A DNA stretch of 64,000 bases, from positions 1-64,000 of the forward strand of contig NZ_BDJL01000035.1 in assembly GCF_001950325.1 (NCBI RefSeq), written 5' to 3'. The notes beneath the pieces are model-generated. The model was given only the letters and a program-made list of their open reading frames with translations. It ran no database searches and had not been told where the DNA came from. A program made the position numbers and the translations under genes. The DNA comes from Carboxydothermus islandicus (GTDB taxonomy: Bacteria > Bacillota > Z-2901 > Carboxydothermales > Carboxydothermaceae). Shown piece after piece: positions 1 to 7,252 of the stretch (its first letter is position 1; every line of letters starts with the position of its first letter).

Positions 1-201
1 TATAGCATCGTCTACATATCTGGAATTCAATTTAAAGAAACTTTGCAGTTCTTTCTTAAGTTCTTTTCGGGTTTTTCCTTCAAGCAGGCGGTTATAGGCA
101 TATCTTTTGCAGGAGTTCCATTTTTGCATCAGGTTGTCTAAACATTCTTTTTCTTCTTTCTTTGGAAATAACCTTGCCTGTATTGTTATGATTTGCTTCA
201 T
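1..201 (-). CDS. tnpB: TnpB-like protein, N-terminal part (runs off window)
   Basis: The minus strand is open from an ATG at 201 to the window edge and reads MKQIITIQARLFPKKEEKEC, then a stretch with WNSCKRYAYNRLLEG and KELKKELQSFFKLNSRYVDDAI. This is the typical N-terminus of IS200/IS605-family TnpB (OrfB), an RNA-guided nuclease carried by insertion sequences. Only about 67 residues are visible, so the RuvC-like catalytic domain, the zinc finger and any guide-RNA region at the 3' end lie outside the window and the gene may be intact or broken. An in-frame ATG at 207 is an alternative start. The flank 226-293 holds a short inverted repeat (AGCAGTT/AACTGCT) that could belong to the element end. 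Confidence 0.75.
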   Translation of the reverse strand, partial: MKQIITIQARLFPKKEEKECLDNLMQKWNSCKRYAYNRLLEGKTRKELKKELQSFFKLNSRYVDDAI

Positions 202-375
202 TACCATCGCTGCCTTTCAATTTTGAGCAGTTAGATTTATTTATTGCAAAACAGTTGTTATTGCACTATTTTGCATTGTTTAGCTCAACTGCTTAAACCT
301 CCTCGTATAATTTGACTTGGAAGTTATCATAGAACCCGAGTTGAAAATTAAGTTGAGGGTTCTTGATAACTTGGC

Positions 376-1265
376 GTGCCTTTGCAAAGATTAAAACGGG
401 TGCGCTTCGGCCATCTTACCCCTTGTAGCCGGGAAACTATAGTGACTGAGCCTTTGCGCCAGCTCACCCGCCTGCGCCTACACCTCGTGGAAATGGTGAC
501 CGCCGAACAGAACCGAGCCTTAAATCTCCTCTTCCTTAAGTTTTCTAATTATCACCAGGACAAGCTTTTTAGTCAAACTTTTGGTAAGGCCTCCCTGGCA
601 GTATTACAGGAATTTACACCAGATGAACTTATAGAAATGCCATTGGAAGAGCTGGCAGAGTTCATCCAGTCCCATGGTAACAACAAATTAGTCTCACCTG
701 AGAATATGGCTAAGGCCCTCAAACAGGCTGCCCGCCGCGCCTACCGCCTTAATCCTAAAATGCTCGCAGCTTGTGAGGTTGCTCTTTCTCTTACTCTCCA
801 GGATATTGACCACCTCAAAAGGCAGCTTAAACAACTGGATAAAGTCATTTGCCGGGAGTTAGAAGCCATACCTCAAACTCTGACCAGCGTAAAAGGCCTC
901 GGTCCCATCTCGGCTGCTGGTATTATAGCCGAAATTGGCGATATCAAACGCGTTTCAAAGATCAAGCCGCTCTGGCTCAATACGCCGGCCTTACCTGGAT
1001 CCGCTACCAATCAGGTGATTTTTACGCCGAAGAACGCCGCCTGACAAAGAGTGGCAACAGGTACCTCCGCTACTACCTGGTCCAGGCAGCCAACTCGTTG
1101 CGGGTGCACAACGAGGAGTATAAGGCCTACTACCAAAGTAAGTATCACGAAGCTACCAAGCATCAACATAAGCGAGCGCTGGTTCTAACTGCCCGCAAAT
1201 TAGTAAGGCTGGTCTTTGCCCTGCTGAGCAAAGGCCAAATCTACAAAGGTACGGTGATGAAATAG
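376..1265 (+). pseudogene. IS110-family transposase, 5'-truncated and frameshifted
   Basis: Two overlapping reading frames together give the C-terminal two thirds of an IS110/IS116/IS902-type transposase. Frame one (376-1044) has the coiled middle part and the helix-hairpin-like SVKGLGPISAAGIIAEIGDI. The match then continues in another frame as FKDQAALAQYAGL, LTKSGNRYLRYYLVQAANSL and so on to a stop at 1265. The frames join at 949-952, where CGCG looks like a two-base CG duplication of an original AAACGTTTC. The N-terminal DEDD catalytic domain (about 150 residues in the family) is missing: sequence before residue 30 of frame one does not resemble it. The element therefore should not transpose by itself. 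The 3' domain is otherwise well preserved, suggesting recent decay. Confidence 0.85.
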
Positions 1266-1458
1266 TTCTTGAATAAAACCTTTTCTTTCCTCTGTTATTT
1301 TCCAACTATTACCATATAGTTGGAGAGGGTTGTTATTGCCTTTTTTAGCCCCTACTTTCTAATTTCCATTTCTTGGTCCTTGACTTTTTACCGTGAGTCT
1401 TAATGTATTATTTTATTTTTTATGGTTTTTTATATTTCCAACCTCTAACTTCTAACAT

Positions 1459-1659
1459 CTAATTTCCAGTAGTTTTGCGTACCGCCCGGATTTTTCTAAT
1501 TATTTTTTCCCGGGGAACTAAAATAATATGGGCACAGCCGGTGCATTTTAAGCGAAAATCAATACCTATTTTTAATACTTCCCACTCGTAACTTCCGCAG
1601 GGGTGGGGCTTTTTTAGTTTAATTATATCGCCTATCTGAATTTCGCGCGGATCAACCAT
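1459..1659 (-). CDS. DUF951 family small protein
   Basis: A 66-residue basic protein with the DUF951 pattern: DPREIQIGDIIKLKKPHPCGS near the start and a CxxC pair (residues about 39-42, CTGC) followed by a hydrophobic strand and a basic tail. The family is widespread in Firmicutes and has no established biochemical role; a small beta-barrel that may bind nucleic acid is a guess from its size and charge. It overlaps the 3' end of the mscS gene by 8 bases and so is translated from the same message. Proximity of DUF951, mscS and rpsF-ssb-rpsR is a common arrangement near the origin in Firmicutes. Confidence 0.85.
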   Translation of the reverse strand: MVDPREIQIGDIIKLKKPHPCGSYEWEVLKIGIDFRLKCTGCAHIILVPREKIIRKIRAVRKTTGN

Positions 1660-2506
1660 TATCCATCTCCCTTTCCTCCCGGGTAATGTAGACCCGTCGG
1701 GGATATGGAATTTCTATTCCTTCGGCGTCAAAAGCTTCTTTAATGGCTTTTCTAAGCTCCCACTCGATATTCCACTGTTCCATGGGTTTTACCTTGGCAA
1801 TTACCCGAAAAACCATTTCCGAGGGTCCGAAATTAACAATTCCCAGAACTTTGGGGCCTTCATAGATAAGTTCCCCGTATTTTTCTTTTATTTGCTGGCA
1901 GACCTTTTCTAAAACCTGATGTACCTTTTCCACATCCTCTTCGTATGCTACCCCTACGTCCACTAAAGCCCGCTGCGGCCCCCGGGTTTTGTTGGTGACC
2001 ATTGTTATACTGCCGTTAGGGATGATATGAAGCTCTCCGGTAAAATCCCGGAGTTTGGTAACTCTAAGTCCTAATTCTTCGACAATGCCGGAGGTTTGCC
2101 CGATGGTAACGTAATCCCCCACCGCAAACTGGTCTTCCATTAAAATAAAAAAGCCGCTTATTACATCTTTAACCAAACTCTGGGCGCCAAAGCTGACGGC
2201 TAAACCTAAAATACCGGCTCCGGTTAAAAGGGTTTTGGCAAAACCGGTATTTTCAAAGACCTGGGCAATAATTGTCAGAAAAGCGGTAATGTAAATAAAG
2301 TAACTCCAGAGACTTTTTAAAATAGTTCTTAAAGTTTCTACCCGGCTTTCTTTTAACTTTAACTTTTTGCCGTAGGGAACAATAAAACGGTTGATAAAGG
2401 AGTGACCAAGTTTAAGTAGTACTACTGAACTTACCAGAATAATTAAAAGAATTAAGGATTTATCGAGAATTTTATCCCAGTTTAAGTTTAAAACACCAAA
2501 ATTCAT
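1652..2506 (-). CDS. mscS: Small-conductance mechanosensitive channel (MscS family)
   Basis: A 284-residue membrane protein of normal length for compact MscS homologues. Three hydrophobic segments lie at about residues 15-35, 68-85 and 90-115. The third has the Gly/Ala-rich pore helix (GAGILGLAVSFGAQSLVKDV), and the beta domain follows with FAVGDYVTIGQTSGIVEELGLR. The channel opens under membrane tension to release solutes during hypo-osmotic shock. It is co-transcribed with the DUF951 gene. ATG at 2506 is preceded by GGGGGG in the minus-strand sense, a usable ribosome binding site. Confidence 0.92.
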   Translation of the reverse strand: MNFGVLNLNWDKILDKSLILLIILVSSVVLLKLGHSFINRFIVPYGKKLKLKESRVETLRTILKSLWSYFIYITAFLTIIAQVFENTGFAKTLLTGAGILGLAVSFGAQSLVKDVISGFFILMEDQFAVGDYVTIGQTSGIVEELGLRVTKLRDFTGELHIIPNGSITMVTNKTRGPQRALVDVGVAYEEDVEKVHQVLEKVCQQIKEKYGELIYEGPKVLGIVNFGPSEMVFRVIAKVKPMEQWNIEWELRKAIKEAFDAEGIEIPYPRRVYITREEREMDNG

Positions 2507-2577
2507 AAATATCCCCCCGGCAATTAATCTAATACAATATTATATTTAATTTCTTCCAAAAAAACAAATGGTACCGG

Positions 2578-2661
2578 AAGGGACGGTTCTTACAGTGACC
2601 ATTTTCCCTTAGTTAAGACAAAAAACTGCCAGCGAATAGCTCGCTGGCAGAACCGTCCCTT
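2578..2661. repeat. Inverted repeat of the AGGGACGGTTCT family beside cooS
   Basis: AAGGGACGGTTCT (2578-2590) and AGAACCGTCCCTT (2649-2661) are perfect 13-base inverted copies. The right arm overlaps the stop codon of the CooS gene (2660-2662). The 12-mer AGGGACGGTTCT also occurs at 14017-14028 and 62209-62220, so this is a dispersed repeat, probably related to the palindromes flanking the RAYT-like transposase gene. Confidence 0.75.
2620..2650 (-). terminator. Intrinsic terminator of the CooS gene
   Basis: On the minus strand CTGCCAGCGA and TCGCTGGCAG form a perfect 10-bp stem (2626-2635 with 2641-2650), five-base loop, followed by six T (2620-2625). It starts ten bases after the CooS stop codon and lies inside the repeat 2578-2661, so the repeat seems to supply the terminator. 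Confidence 0.85.
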
Positions 2662-4549
2662 AAATACCAAGTTTGGCGCGGCGGTCGTTGATGTGGGCAA
2701 GGATATCGTCGGCAACTTTAACCGGGTCGCTCCCCACGGCTATCCTTCCGCCGGTGATGTTGGGGAGGTCCCGGGTTAAAAGTTTTACCAGGTTAGGGGC
2801 ACCCATTACCGGTGGGTCCGGAGCTACATGGGTAAACAAGCCGTAAGCTAAAGCAAAGAGAGCGTCAATGGTAGCTTTTTGCTCCATGTACATGGGGGCG
2901 GTAACCGCTACCGGCAAATCGGCGGTATCGACGTTTAAAGTATTGGCCAGGGCTGTTACCACCAGGGAAATTCTACCGGTGTCGGTGCAGGTACCAAAAG
3001 ACAGTACCGGTGGAATGTTTAAACTCCGGCATACTTCGGAAAGCCCGGGTCCGGCTAAGCTTATCGCATCCAAATTACAGAGTCCGGCAACTTCAAGGGC
3101 ATGGTTGCCGCAGCCCCCGGATAAGATCAGGATATCCCGCTTAATTAACTCTTTTGCCAGGTTTACGGTGACGTAATCCTGGGGCCCGTTTTTTAAGGTG
3201 GTGCAGTTGACAAGCCCGACAGCACCTTTAATCTTTCCGGCTTTAATCACTTCAATTAAAGGATGTATGCTACCGCCCAAAGTTTTTAAAATAGCTTCCG
3301 GGGTGAAACCGGTGATGGCTTTTTGGATGTTGGCAGGAATTTTGGGGGTAATTTTTCCGTGACGCTTATTTTTAAAGTTGTCAACGGCGATATCAATGAT
3401 TTTTTGCGCGATTTCCCGAACTTCACTGGGTTTATAGTCAAGGAAATGGTGAATACCCGGGAACCGAACCAGCCGGGATACCGAGATTAATGTTGCTCCA
3501 TATTTTTCCGCTAAAGGCCCTAAATGGGGCGGTGAGCAATTCATATCCATCGCTAAGACATCAACGGCGCCCGTGGCTAACATCGGTTCAATAGTTAGCC
3601 AGTTGCCGGTCAGCCCCCGGAAAACTTCATCCTTTTGGAAGCGCTGAATCACCTCCTGCCCGCTTTCAATGCTGCCGTAAATTCTAAGGCCTTTGGCTCC
3701 GGCGGTTCTGGCTTTATCCTGATTTACCGCATCTTTAGCCGCTAAGATTAAAGCCACCCCGACAAATGGCTCGTGACCGTTAAAGACGATGTTGACGTAA
3801 TCCGCATCAAAGATGCCCAGGTCCACATCCATTTCATGGGGCATACCGGTACCAAATAAAATATCCTGCACTAACTCAAGACCTATCTGGGCACCGTAAA
3901 TACAGGAAAGTCCGAGCCTAAGTCCTTTAGTTGCGAGGGATACATAATCCCCGTCGACGTTGGTAAGGCAGCTGGCAGCGGCATCTTTTAGCTCGTGCAG
4001 GGGACCGGCCGGATAAATCCCAAGCTTACGCCAGACTTCTTTTCGTTTTAAAGGAGCGTAGACCTCAATCATTTTCCCCGGTTCGTCATAATCCCGGTAT
4101 AACTCCCAGATTAAAAAGTCGGAAAGACGTACTGCCACATCTTCCGGTTTGCCTTCGGTGTTTAGCTCTAAATCTCTGGCCATCTGGTAAAGTTTATCTT
4201 TATCGGTAATGGTAAAGGGGGTGTTACCGAGAGCGGTCATTTTTAAAGTTTTATAAGCTTCATAGGCATGGTAAGTATAGGTTGAAGTACCCATTACGTT
4301 TCTTAAAAGCAGGTAGCGCATTGCCATGCCATCGGCGTTAATTCCGCAGACCCCTAAAGTTGCTCCAACTTTTTCGTTTATCCGGCAGGGACCGTTACTG
4401 CAGAGCTGACAGGAAACCCCCAGTTCACAGTAATTGCAGCGGATCTTTTCCTGGGGGTCAAAACGGTCAAAACAGTTGGAAAGCTGGTCTGCGGCTAATC
4501 GCTGATATAGCTCGTTAACCGATGGGTGAATGGACGTTTTTGTAGCCAT
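2660..4549 (-). CDS. cooS-V: CooS-type carbon monoxide dehydrogenase homologue with Cys-to-Glu active site (CooS-V type)
   Basis: A 629-residue protein with the full CODH scaffold. C38 and C41 form a CxxC where most homologues have Cx7C (surface D-cluster); C47, C50, C55 and C68 are the B-cluster ligands. Of the C-cluster ligands, the His (H259, in NGHEP), C339 (DMNCSPP), the later Cys in NCTT, GGCGNH and FGTCTD, and the proton-transfer Lys in MEQKAT are present. The ligand normally in GICCTGNE is replaced: here GSIESGQE, giving Glu295. From memory, the CooS-V protein of C. hydrogenoformans was shown to hold an Fe/S/oxo hybrid cluster instead of the Ni,Fe cluster, to lack CO oxidation and to turn over hydroxylamine slowly. 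No cooF or accessory gene adjoins it. The start at 4549 follows AAAGGAGG; an upstream in-frame ATG (4612) lacks such a site. Confidence 0.95.
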   Translation of the reverse strand: MATKTSIHPSVNELYQRLAADQLSNCFDRFDPQEKIRCNYCELGVSCQLCSNGPCRINEKVGATLGVCGINADGMAMRYLLLRNVMGTSTYTYHAYEAYKTLKMTALGNTPFTITDKDKLYQMARDLELNTEGKPEDVAVRLSDFLIWELYRDYDEPGKMIEVYAPLKRKEVWRKLGIYPAGPLHELKDAAASCLTNVDGDYVSLATKGLRLGLSCIYGAQIGLELVQDILFGTGMPHEMDVDLGIFDADYVNIVFNGHEPFVGVALILAAKDAVNQDKARTAGAKGLRIYGSIESGQEVIQRFQKDEVFRGLTGNWLTIEPMLATGAVDVLAMDMNCSPPHLGPLAEKYGATLISVSRLVRFPGIHHFLDYKPSEVREIAQKIIDIAVDNFKNKRHGKITPKIPANIQKAITGFTPEAILKTLGGSIHPLIEVIKAGKIKGAVGLVNCTTLKNGPQDYVTVNLAKELIKRDILILSGGCGNHALEVAGLCNLDAISLAGPGLSEVCRSLNIPPVLSFGTCTDTGRISLVVTALANTLNVDTADLPVAVTAPMYMEQKATIDALFALAYGLFTHVAPDPPVMGAPNLVKLLTRDLPNITGGRIAVGSDPVKVADDILAHINDRRAKLGI

Positions 4550-4616
4550 TAACTTACCTCCTTTGAAAAATTTCTTTTCATAGATTGGTATTTTAAATAA
4601 AAAAATATACATAAGG

Positions 4617-4645
4617 TTGCCAAAAAGCTTTAGGAGTGTTATAAT
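4617..4645 (+). promoter_or_regulatory. Sigma-A promoter of rpsF-ssb-rpsR
   Basis: TTGCCA (4617-4622), a 17-base spacer and TATAAT (4640-4645). The predicted start of transcription near 4652 leaves a leader of about 70 bases before rpsF. Confidence 0.75.
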
Positions 4646-4656
4646 TTTTGCGGCAA

Positions 4657-4697
4657 ACTATACTACCCTGCTCTATCCAGCGAGGTAGGGCCATAGT
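4657..4697 (+). promoter_or_regulatory. Structured rpsF leader, candidate S6:S18 binding element
   Basis: Nested pairings ACTAT/ATAGT (4657-4661, 4693-4697) and CTACC/GGTAG (4663-4667, 4684-4688), the latter extendable by CTGCT/AGCGA with mismatch, sit between promoter and rpsF. Leaders before rpsF operons often bind the S6:S18 complex for feedback control. Position and stem-loop form agree; I cannot confirm the conserved loop nucleotides. Confidence 0.45.
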
Positions 4698-4719
4698 CCA
4701 GAGGGAGGAGGTGTAAGTA

Positions 4720-5010
4720 ATGCTGCGCCAGTACGAAGTAATGTACATTTTGCATCCGGAGCTTGATGCGGAAAAAACCGAAAGCATTATTGAGAGATTT
4801 AAAGGGATGATTGAACAGGACGGCGGCGAAGTGACCAATATCGACCGCTGGGGGAAACGGCGTTTTGCCTATGAAATTAAAAAGCTCCGGGAAGGCTATT
4901 ATGTGGTGATGAACTTTAAGGCTAAGGCAGAAACCGTGCAAGAGCTTGACCGGGTTTTAAGAATTTCCGATGATGTTGTGCGGCATATCGTAATCCGGGA
5001 AGACAAGTAA
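4720..5010 (+). CDS. rpsF: 30S ribosomal protein S6
   Basis: Ninety-six residues, the usual length. It opens MLRQYEVMYILHPEL and contains the S6 signature GGEVTNIDRWGKRRFAYEIK and YYVVMNF. S6 binds the central domain of 16S rRNA with S18, whose gene is the third in this operon. The start follows GGGAGGAGGTG, a very strong ribosome binding site. It is the first gene of the rpsF-ssb-rpsR operon, with 18 bases to ssb. Confidence 0.98.
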   Translation: MLRQYEVMYILHPELDAEKTESIIERFKGMIEQDGGEVTNIDRWGKRRFAYEIKKLREGYYVVMNFKAKAETVQELDRVLRISDDVVRHIVIREDK

Positions 5011-5028
5011 CCTTTTGGGGTGAATTTT

Positions 5029-5460
5029 ATGTTTAATAAAGTTATTTTAATAGGGAGGCTGACCCGGGATCCGGAGCTTAGACATACACCCCAGGGAACG
5101 CCGGTAGCATCGATCACCGTTGCGGTAGACCGCCCTTTCACTACCAGAGAAGGGCAACGGGAAACCGACTTTATCGATGTGGTAGTTTGGCAGAAGCTTG
5201 CCGAAACTGTTGCCCGCGTCTTAACCAAAGGGCGGCTTATTATGGTGGAGGGAAGACTGCAAATTAGAAACTATACCGATAAAGAAGGCCAGAAACGGCG
5301 GGTTTATGAAGTAGTGGGGGAAAACGTGAGGTTTTTAGATAAACCTAAAACTGCTGGACTGGCTTCAGGCAGCTTACCTGACGAGTTTCCTGCGGTGGAC
5401 TTTGACCCGTCGGATTTTGGTACGGAAATCGAGATTAGCGATGAAGATATCCCATTTTAA
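5029..5460 (+). CDS. ssb: Single-stranded DNA-binding protein
   Basis: A 143-residue SSB beginning MFNKVILIGRLTRDPELRHT, with the OB fold in the first 110 residues (GTPVASITVAVDR, ETDFIDVVVWQKLAETV, KGRLIMVEGRLQIRNY) and an acidic C-terminal tip ending DEDIPF, the conserved partner-binding tail. SSB coats single-stranded DNA in replication and repair and recruits partners through that tail. ATG at 5029 is preferred over the GTG at 5020 because GGGGTG sits eight bases before it. It lies between rpsF and rpsR, the classic arrangement. Confidence 0.97.
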   Translation: MFNKVILIGRLTRDPELRHTPQGTPVASITVAVDRPFTTREGQRETDFIDVVVWQKLAETVARVLTKGRLIMVEGRLQIRNYTDKEGQKRRVYEVVGENVRFLDKPKTAGLASGSLPDEFPAVDFDPSDFGTEIEISDEDIPF

Positions 5461-5478
5461 CGTAAGGGAGGTTGGACC

Positions 5479-5709
5479 GTGAAAAAAGAAAAAGGTAGCC
5501 GCCGCAAAAAGCGGGTATGTGCTTTTTGCGTGGATAAAATAGTAGATGTAGATTACAAAGACGTCAACCGTCTGAAAAAATATATTACCGAACGGGGTAA
5601 AATTCTTCCCCGACGGATTTCCGGTAATTGCGCCCGGCACCAGCGGCGTCTTACTACCGCCATCAAGCGGGCTCGAATTATGGCTTTACTGCCGTTTACC
5701 GTAGAATAA
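5479..5709 (+). CDS. rpsR: 30S ribosomal protein S18
   Basis: Seventy-six residues starting at GTG 5479 after GGGAGG. The S18 core is clear: [40 protein letters not shown] and a basic C-terminus with [10 protein letters not shown]. It retains CAFC near residues 14-17, part of the zinc-ribbon-like N-terminus seen in cysteine-containing (C+) S18 forms, together with the later Cys. S18 pairs with S6 on the platform of the 30S subunit. Last gene of the operon, directly followed by a terminator. Confidence 0.97.
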   Translation: MKKEKGSRRKKRVCAFCVDKIVDVDYKDVNRLKKYITERGKILPRRISGNCARHQRRLTTAIKRARIMALLPFTVE

Positions 5710-5714
5710 GCGCT

Positions 5715-5746
5715 AAAAAAGGAGCTTTTTATGGCTCCTTTTTTTA
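5715..5746 (+). terminator. Terminator of rpsF-ssb-rpsR
   Basis: AAAGGAGC and GCTCCTTT form the stem (5718-5725 with 5734-5741) around an eight-base loop, followed by a T tract. It starts six bases after the rpsR stop. Confidence 0.85.
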
Positions 5747-5751
5747 GTTTA

Positions 5752-5780
5752 TTGCAAGTTCCAGTGATTTACTCTATAAT
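5752..5780 (+). promoter_or_regulatory. Sigma-A promoter upstream of yybS-rplI-lonC-dnaB
   Basis: TTGCAA (5752-5757), 17-base spacer, TATAAT (5775-5780), just behind the preceding terminator. The downstream genes are closely spaced on the same strand and plausibly share this promoter. Confidence 0.7.
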
Positions 5781-5833
5781 AATTGGCAACTTACGATTAT
5801 AATTAAAGTTAAACAAGAGAATGAGGTGGTTTT

Positions 5834-6823
5834 TTGAACAACACCAGGCAGTTAGTGGAAAGTGCTTTTTTAGCGGCGATTACAGCGGTTTTGGTCATAT
5901 TAAGTGTGTATTTTCCACCGTTAGCAATAGTTGTAGACTTTGTTACCCCCATACCCATTGCCGTGTTAGTAGTAAGGCATTCGACCAAAGCTGGTATTTT
6001 GGCAATCGGAGTGGCGGCAATTCTTCCCCTTTTAACTATGGCTGACCCTATATCGGTTTTTACGGTTTTATTTAAAACGGGGCCTCTTGGGCTTGTTTAT
6101 GGTTATTTTATCAAAAGAAACTTAAAACCAACCTTAACGGTTGCTGCTGGGATGGTAGCGGGAACTTTAGGAACGGTAATTACGTGGGGGATTACCTTTT
6201 TCCTTACTAAAATTAATCCTTTTGCCATCGGACGGAATATGGAAGAAGCGGGAAAACAGGTATTGGAGTTTTACTATAAAACGGGACTTATTAAGCCCGG
6301 TACCGAACAGGCGAAAATGCTGGCCGATACTTTTGCCCAGATGCCTAAAATAGCCGAGCTATTATTCCCCGGCGCGATCCTAATTTCTTCGCTAATTTTT
6401 GCTTATCTTACCTTTATTCTAACGAAAAAGCTTTTGAGCCGCTTAGGATATAGTTATCCCGACTTGCCTCCTTTTCGGTTTTGGCGGATGCCCTTATGGC
6501 TTTTATTGGTAATGGCAGTGGGAGTATTAATGTTTTCGGGCTTTCCAAAATATCCGGTAATAAGTAGAATTGGCTTTAATCTCATGTATATAACCGGCTT
6601 TTTGTTTTTTATAAGTGGGCTTAGCATTACCGTTTTTGCCTTTAAAAACCAGATTTTACCGCCCCTTTGGCGAACATTTTTAATAGTATTTGGGATATTA
6701 TATCCCCCGATGGCCATGTGGTTTATCCTGGTTTTAGGCATATCCGATACACTGTTTGATTTTCGTAAAAAGTGGGAATCCGGGAGGGTTAATGATGAAA
6801 GTAATACTACTGACAGAAGTTAA
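5834..6823 (+). CDS. yybS: YybS-like DUF2232 membrane protein
   Basis: A 329-residue polytopic protein with about eight hydrophobic segments (first at residues 10-30, LVESAFLAAITAVLVIL, last near 290-310). Length, order of segments and position before rplI match YybS of Bacillus, a DUF2232 family member resembling the substrate-binding subunits of ECF-type vitamin transporters. No ATPase or T-component is nearby, so transport is only an inference. The start is TTG at 5834, preceded by GAGGTGG. The 3' end overlaps the beginning of rplI by 29 bases. Confidence 0.85.
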   Translation: MNNTRQLVESAFLAAITAVLVILSVYFPPLAIVVDFVTPIPIAVLVVRHSTKAGILAIGVAAILPLLTMADPISVFTVLFKTGPLGLVYGYFIKRNLKPTLTVAAGMVAGTLGTVITWGITFFLTKINPFAIGRNMEEAGKQVLEFYYKTGLIKPGTEQAKMLADTFAQMPKIAELLFPGAILISSLIFAYLTFILTKKLLSRLGYSYPDLPPFRFWRMPLWLLLVMAVGVLMFSGFPKYPVISRIGFNLMYITGFLFFISGLSITVFAFKNQILPPLWRTFLIVFGILYPPMAMWFILVLGISDTLFDFRKKWESGRVNDESNTTDRS

Positions 6824-7250
6824 AAAGCTTGGAAAAAAGGGAGATGTAGTGGAGGTTGCCGAAGGTTACGGACGTAACTACCTGATTGCTAAAGGTCTTG
6901 CGGTAGAGGCTACCGAAGGTAGATTAAAGGAATTACAACAACAAAAAGAAGCGGCAAACCGGAGGAAAGAAAAAGAATTACAGGAGGCAAGAAGCTTGGC
7001 GGAAAAGCTTAAAAATATTGAATTGGTCTTATACGGAAAATGCGGGGAAAATGGTAAGCTTTTTGGAGCGATAACCAGTAAAGATATTGCCGAAGCTTTA
7101 GAAAAAAATTACCAAATTAAAATTGATAAAAGAAAATTGGATTTAAAAGAAAACATTAAAGCCCTTGGAGTGTATACGGTAGAAGTAAAGCTTCATCCGG
7201 AGGTTACAGCAAAACTCAAGGTAGCGGTTAAAGAAGAAGGAAGGGGTTAA
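6795..7250 (+). CDS. rplI: 50S ribosomal protein L9
   Basis: A 151-residue L9: N-terminal rRNA-binding domain MKVILLTEVKKLGKKGDVVE with EGYGRNYLIAKGLA, a long charged connecting helix (residues 45-75) and a C-terminal domain with GKLFGAITSKDIAEAL and VEVKLHPEVTAKLKV. L9 stabilises the L1 side of the 50S subunit. Two adjacent ATG codons (6792, 6795) follow GGGAGGG; the second gives the family's usual N-terminus. The gene overlaps yybS, implying translational coupling. Confidence 0.97.
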   Translation: MKVILLTEVKKLGKKGDVVEVAEGYGRNYLIAKGLAVEATEGRLKELQQQKEAANRRKEKELQEARSLAEKLKNIELVLYGKCGENGKLFGAITSKDIAEALEKNYQIKIDKRKLDLKENIKALGVYTVEVKLHPEVTAKLKVAVKEEGRG

Positions 7251-7252
7251 AG

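Noticed and set aside
849-1265. Separate 138-residue protein starting at 849
   Set aside because: Its N-terminal 30 residues are the out-of-frame reading of the transposase; the rest is the frameshifted C-terminus of the same gene.
2660-4549. Ordinary CO-oxidising CODH
   Set aside because: The C-cluster Cys is Glu, so a standard Ni,Fe site is not expected; the annotation as true CODH would mislead.
4593-5228. Minus-strand frames opposite rpsF and ssb
   Set aside because: They are shadows of highly conserved ribosomal and SSB genes and give low-complexity Ser/Thr-rich translations.
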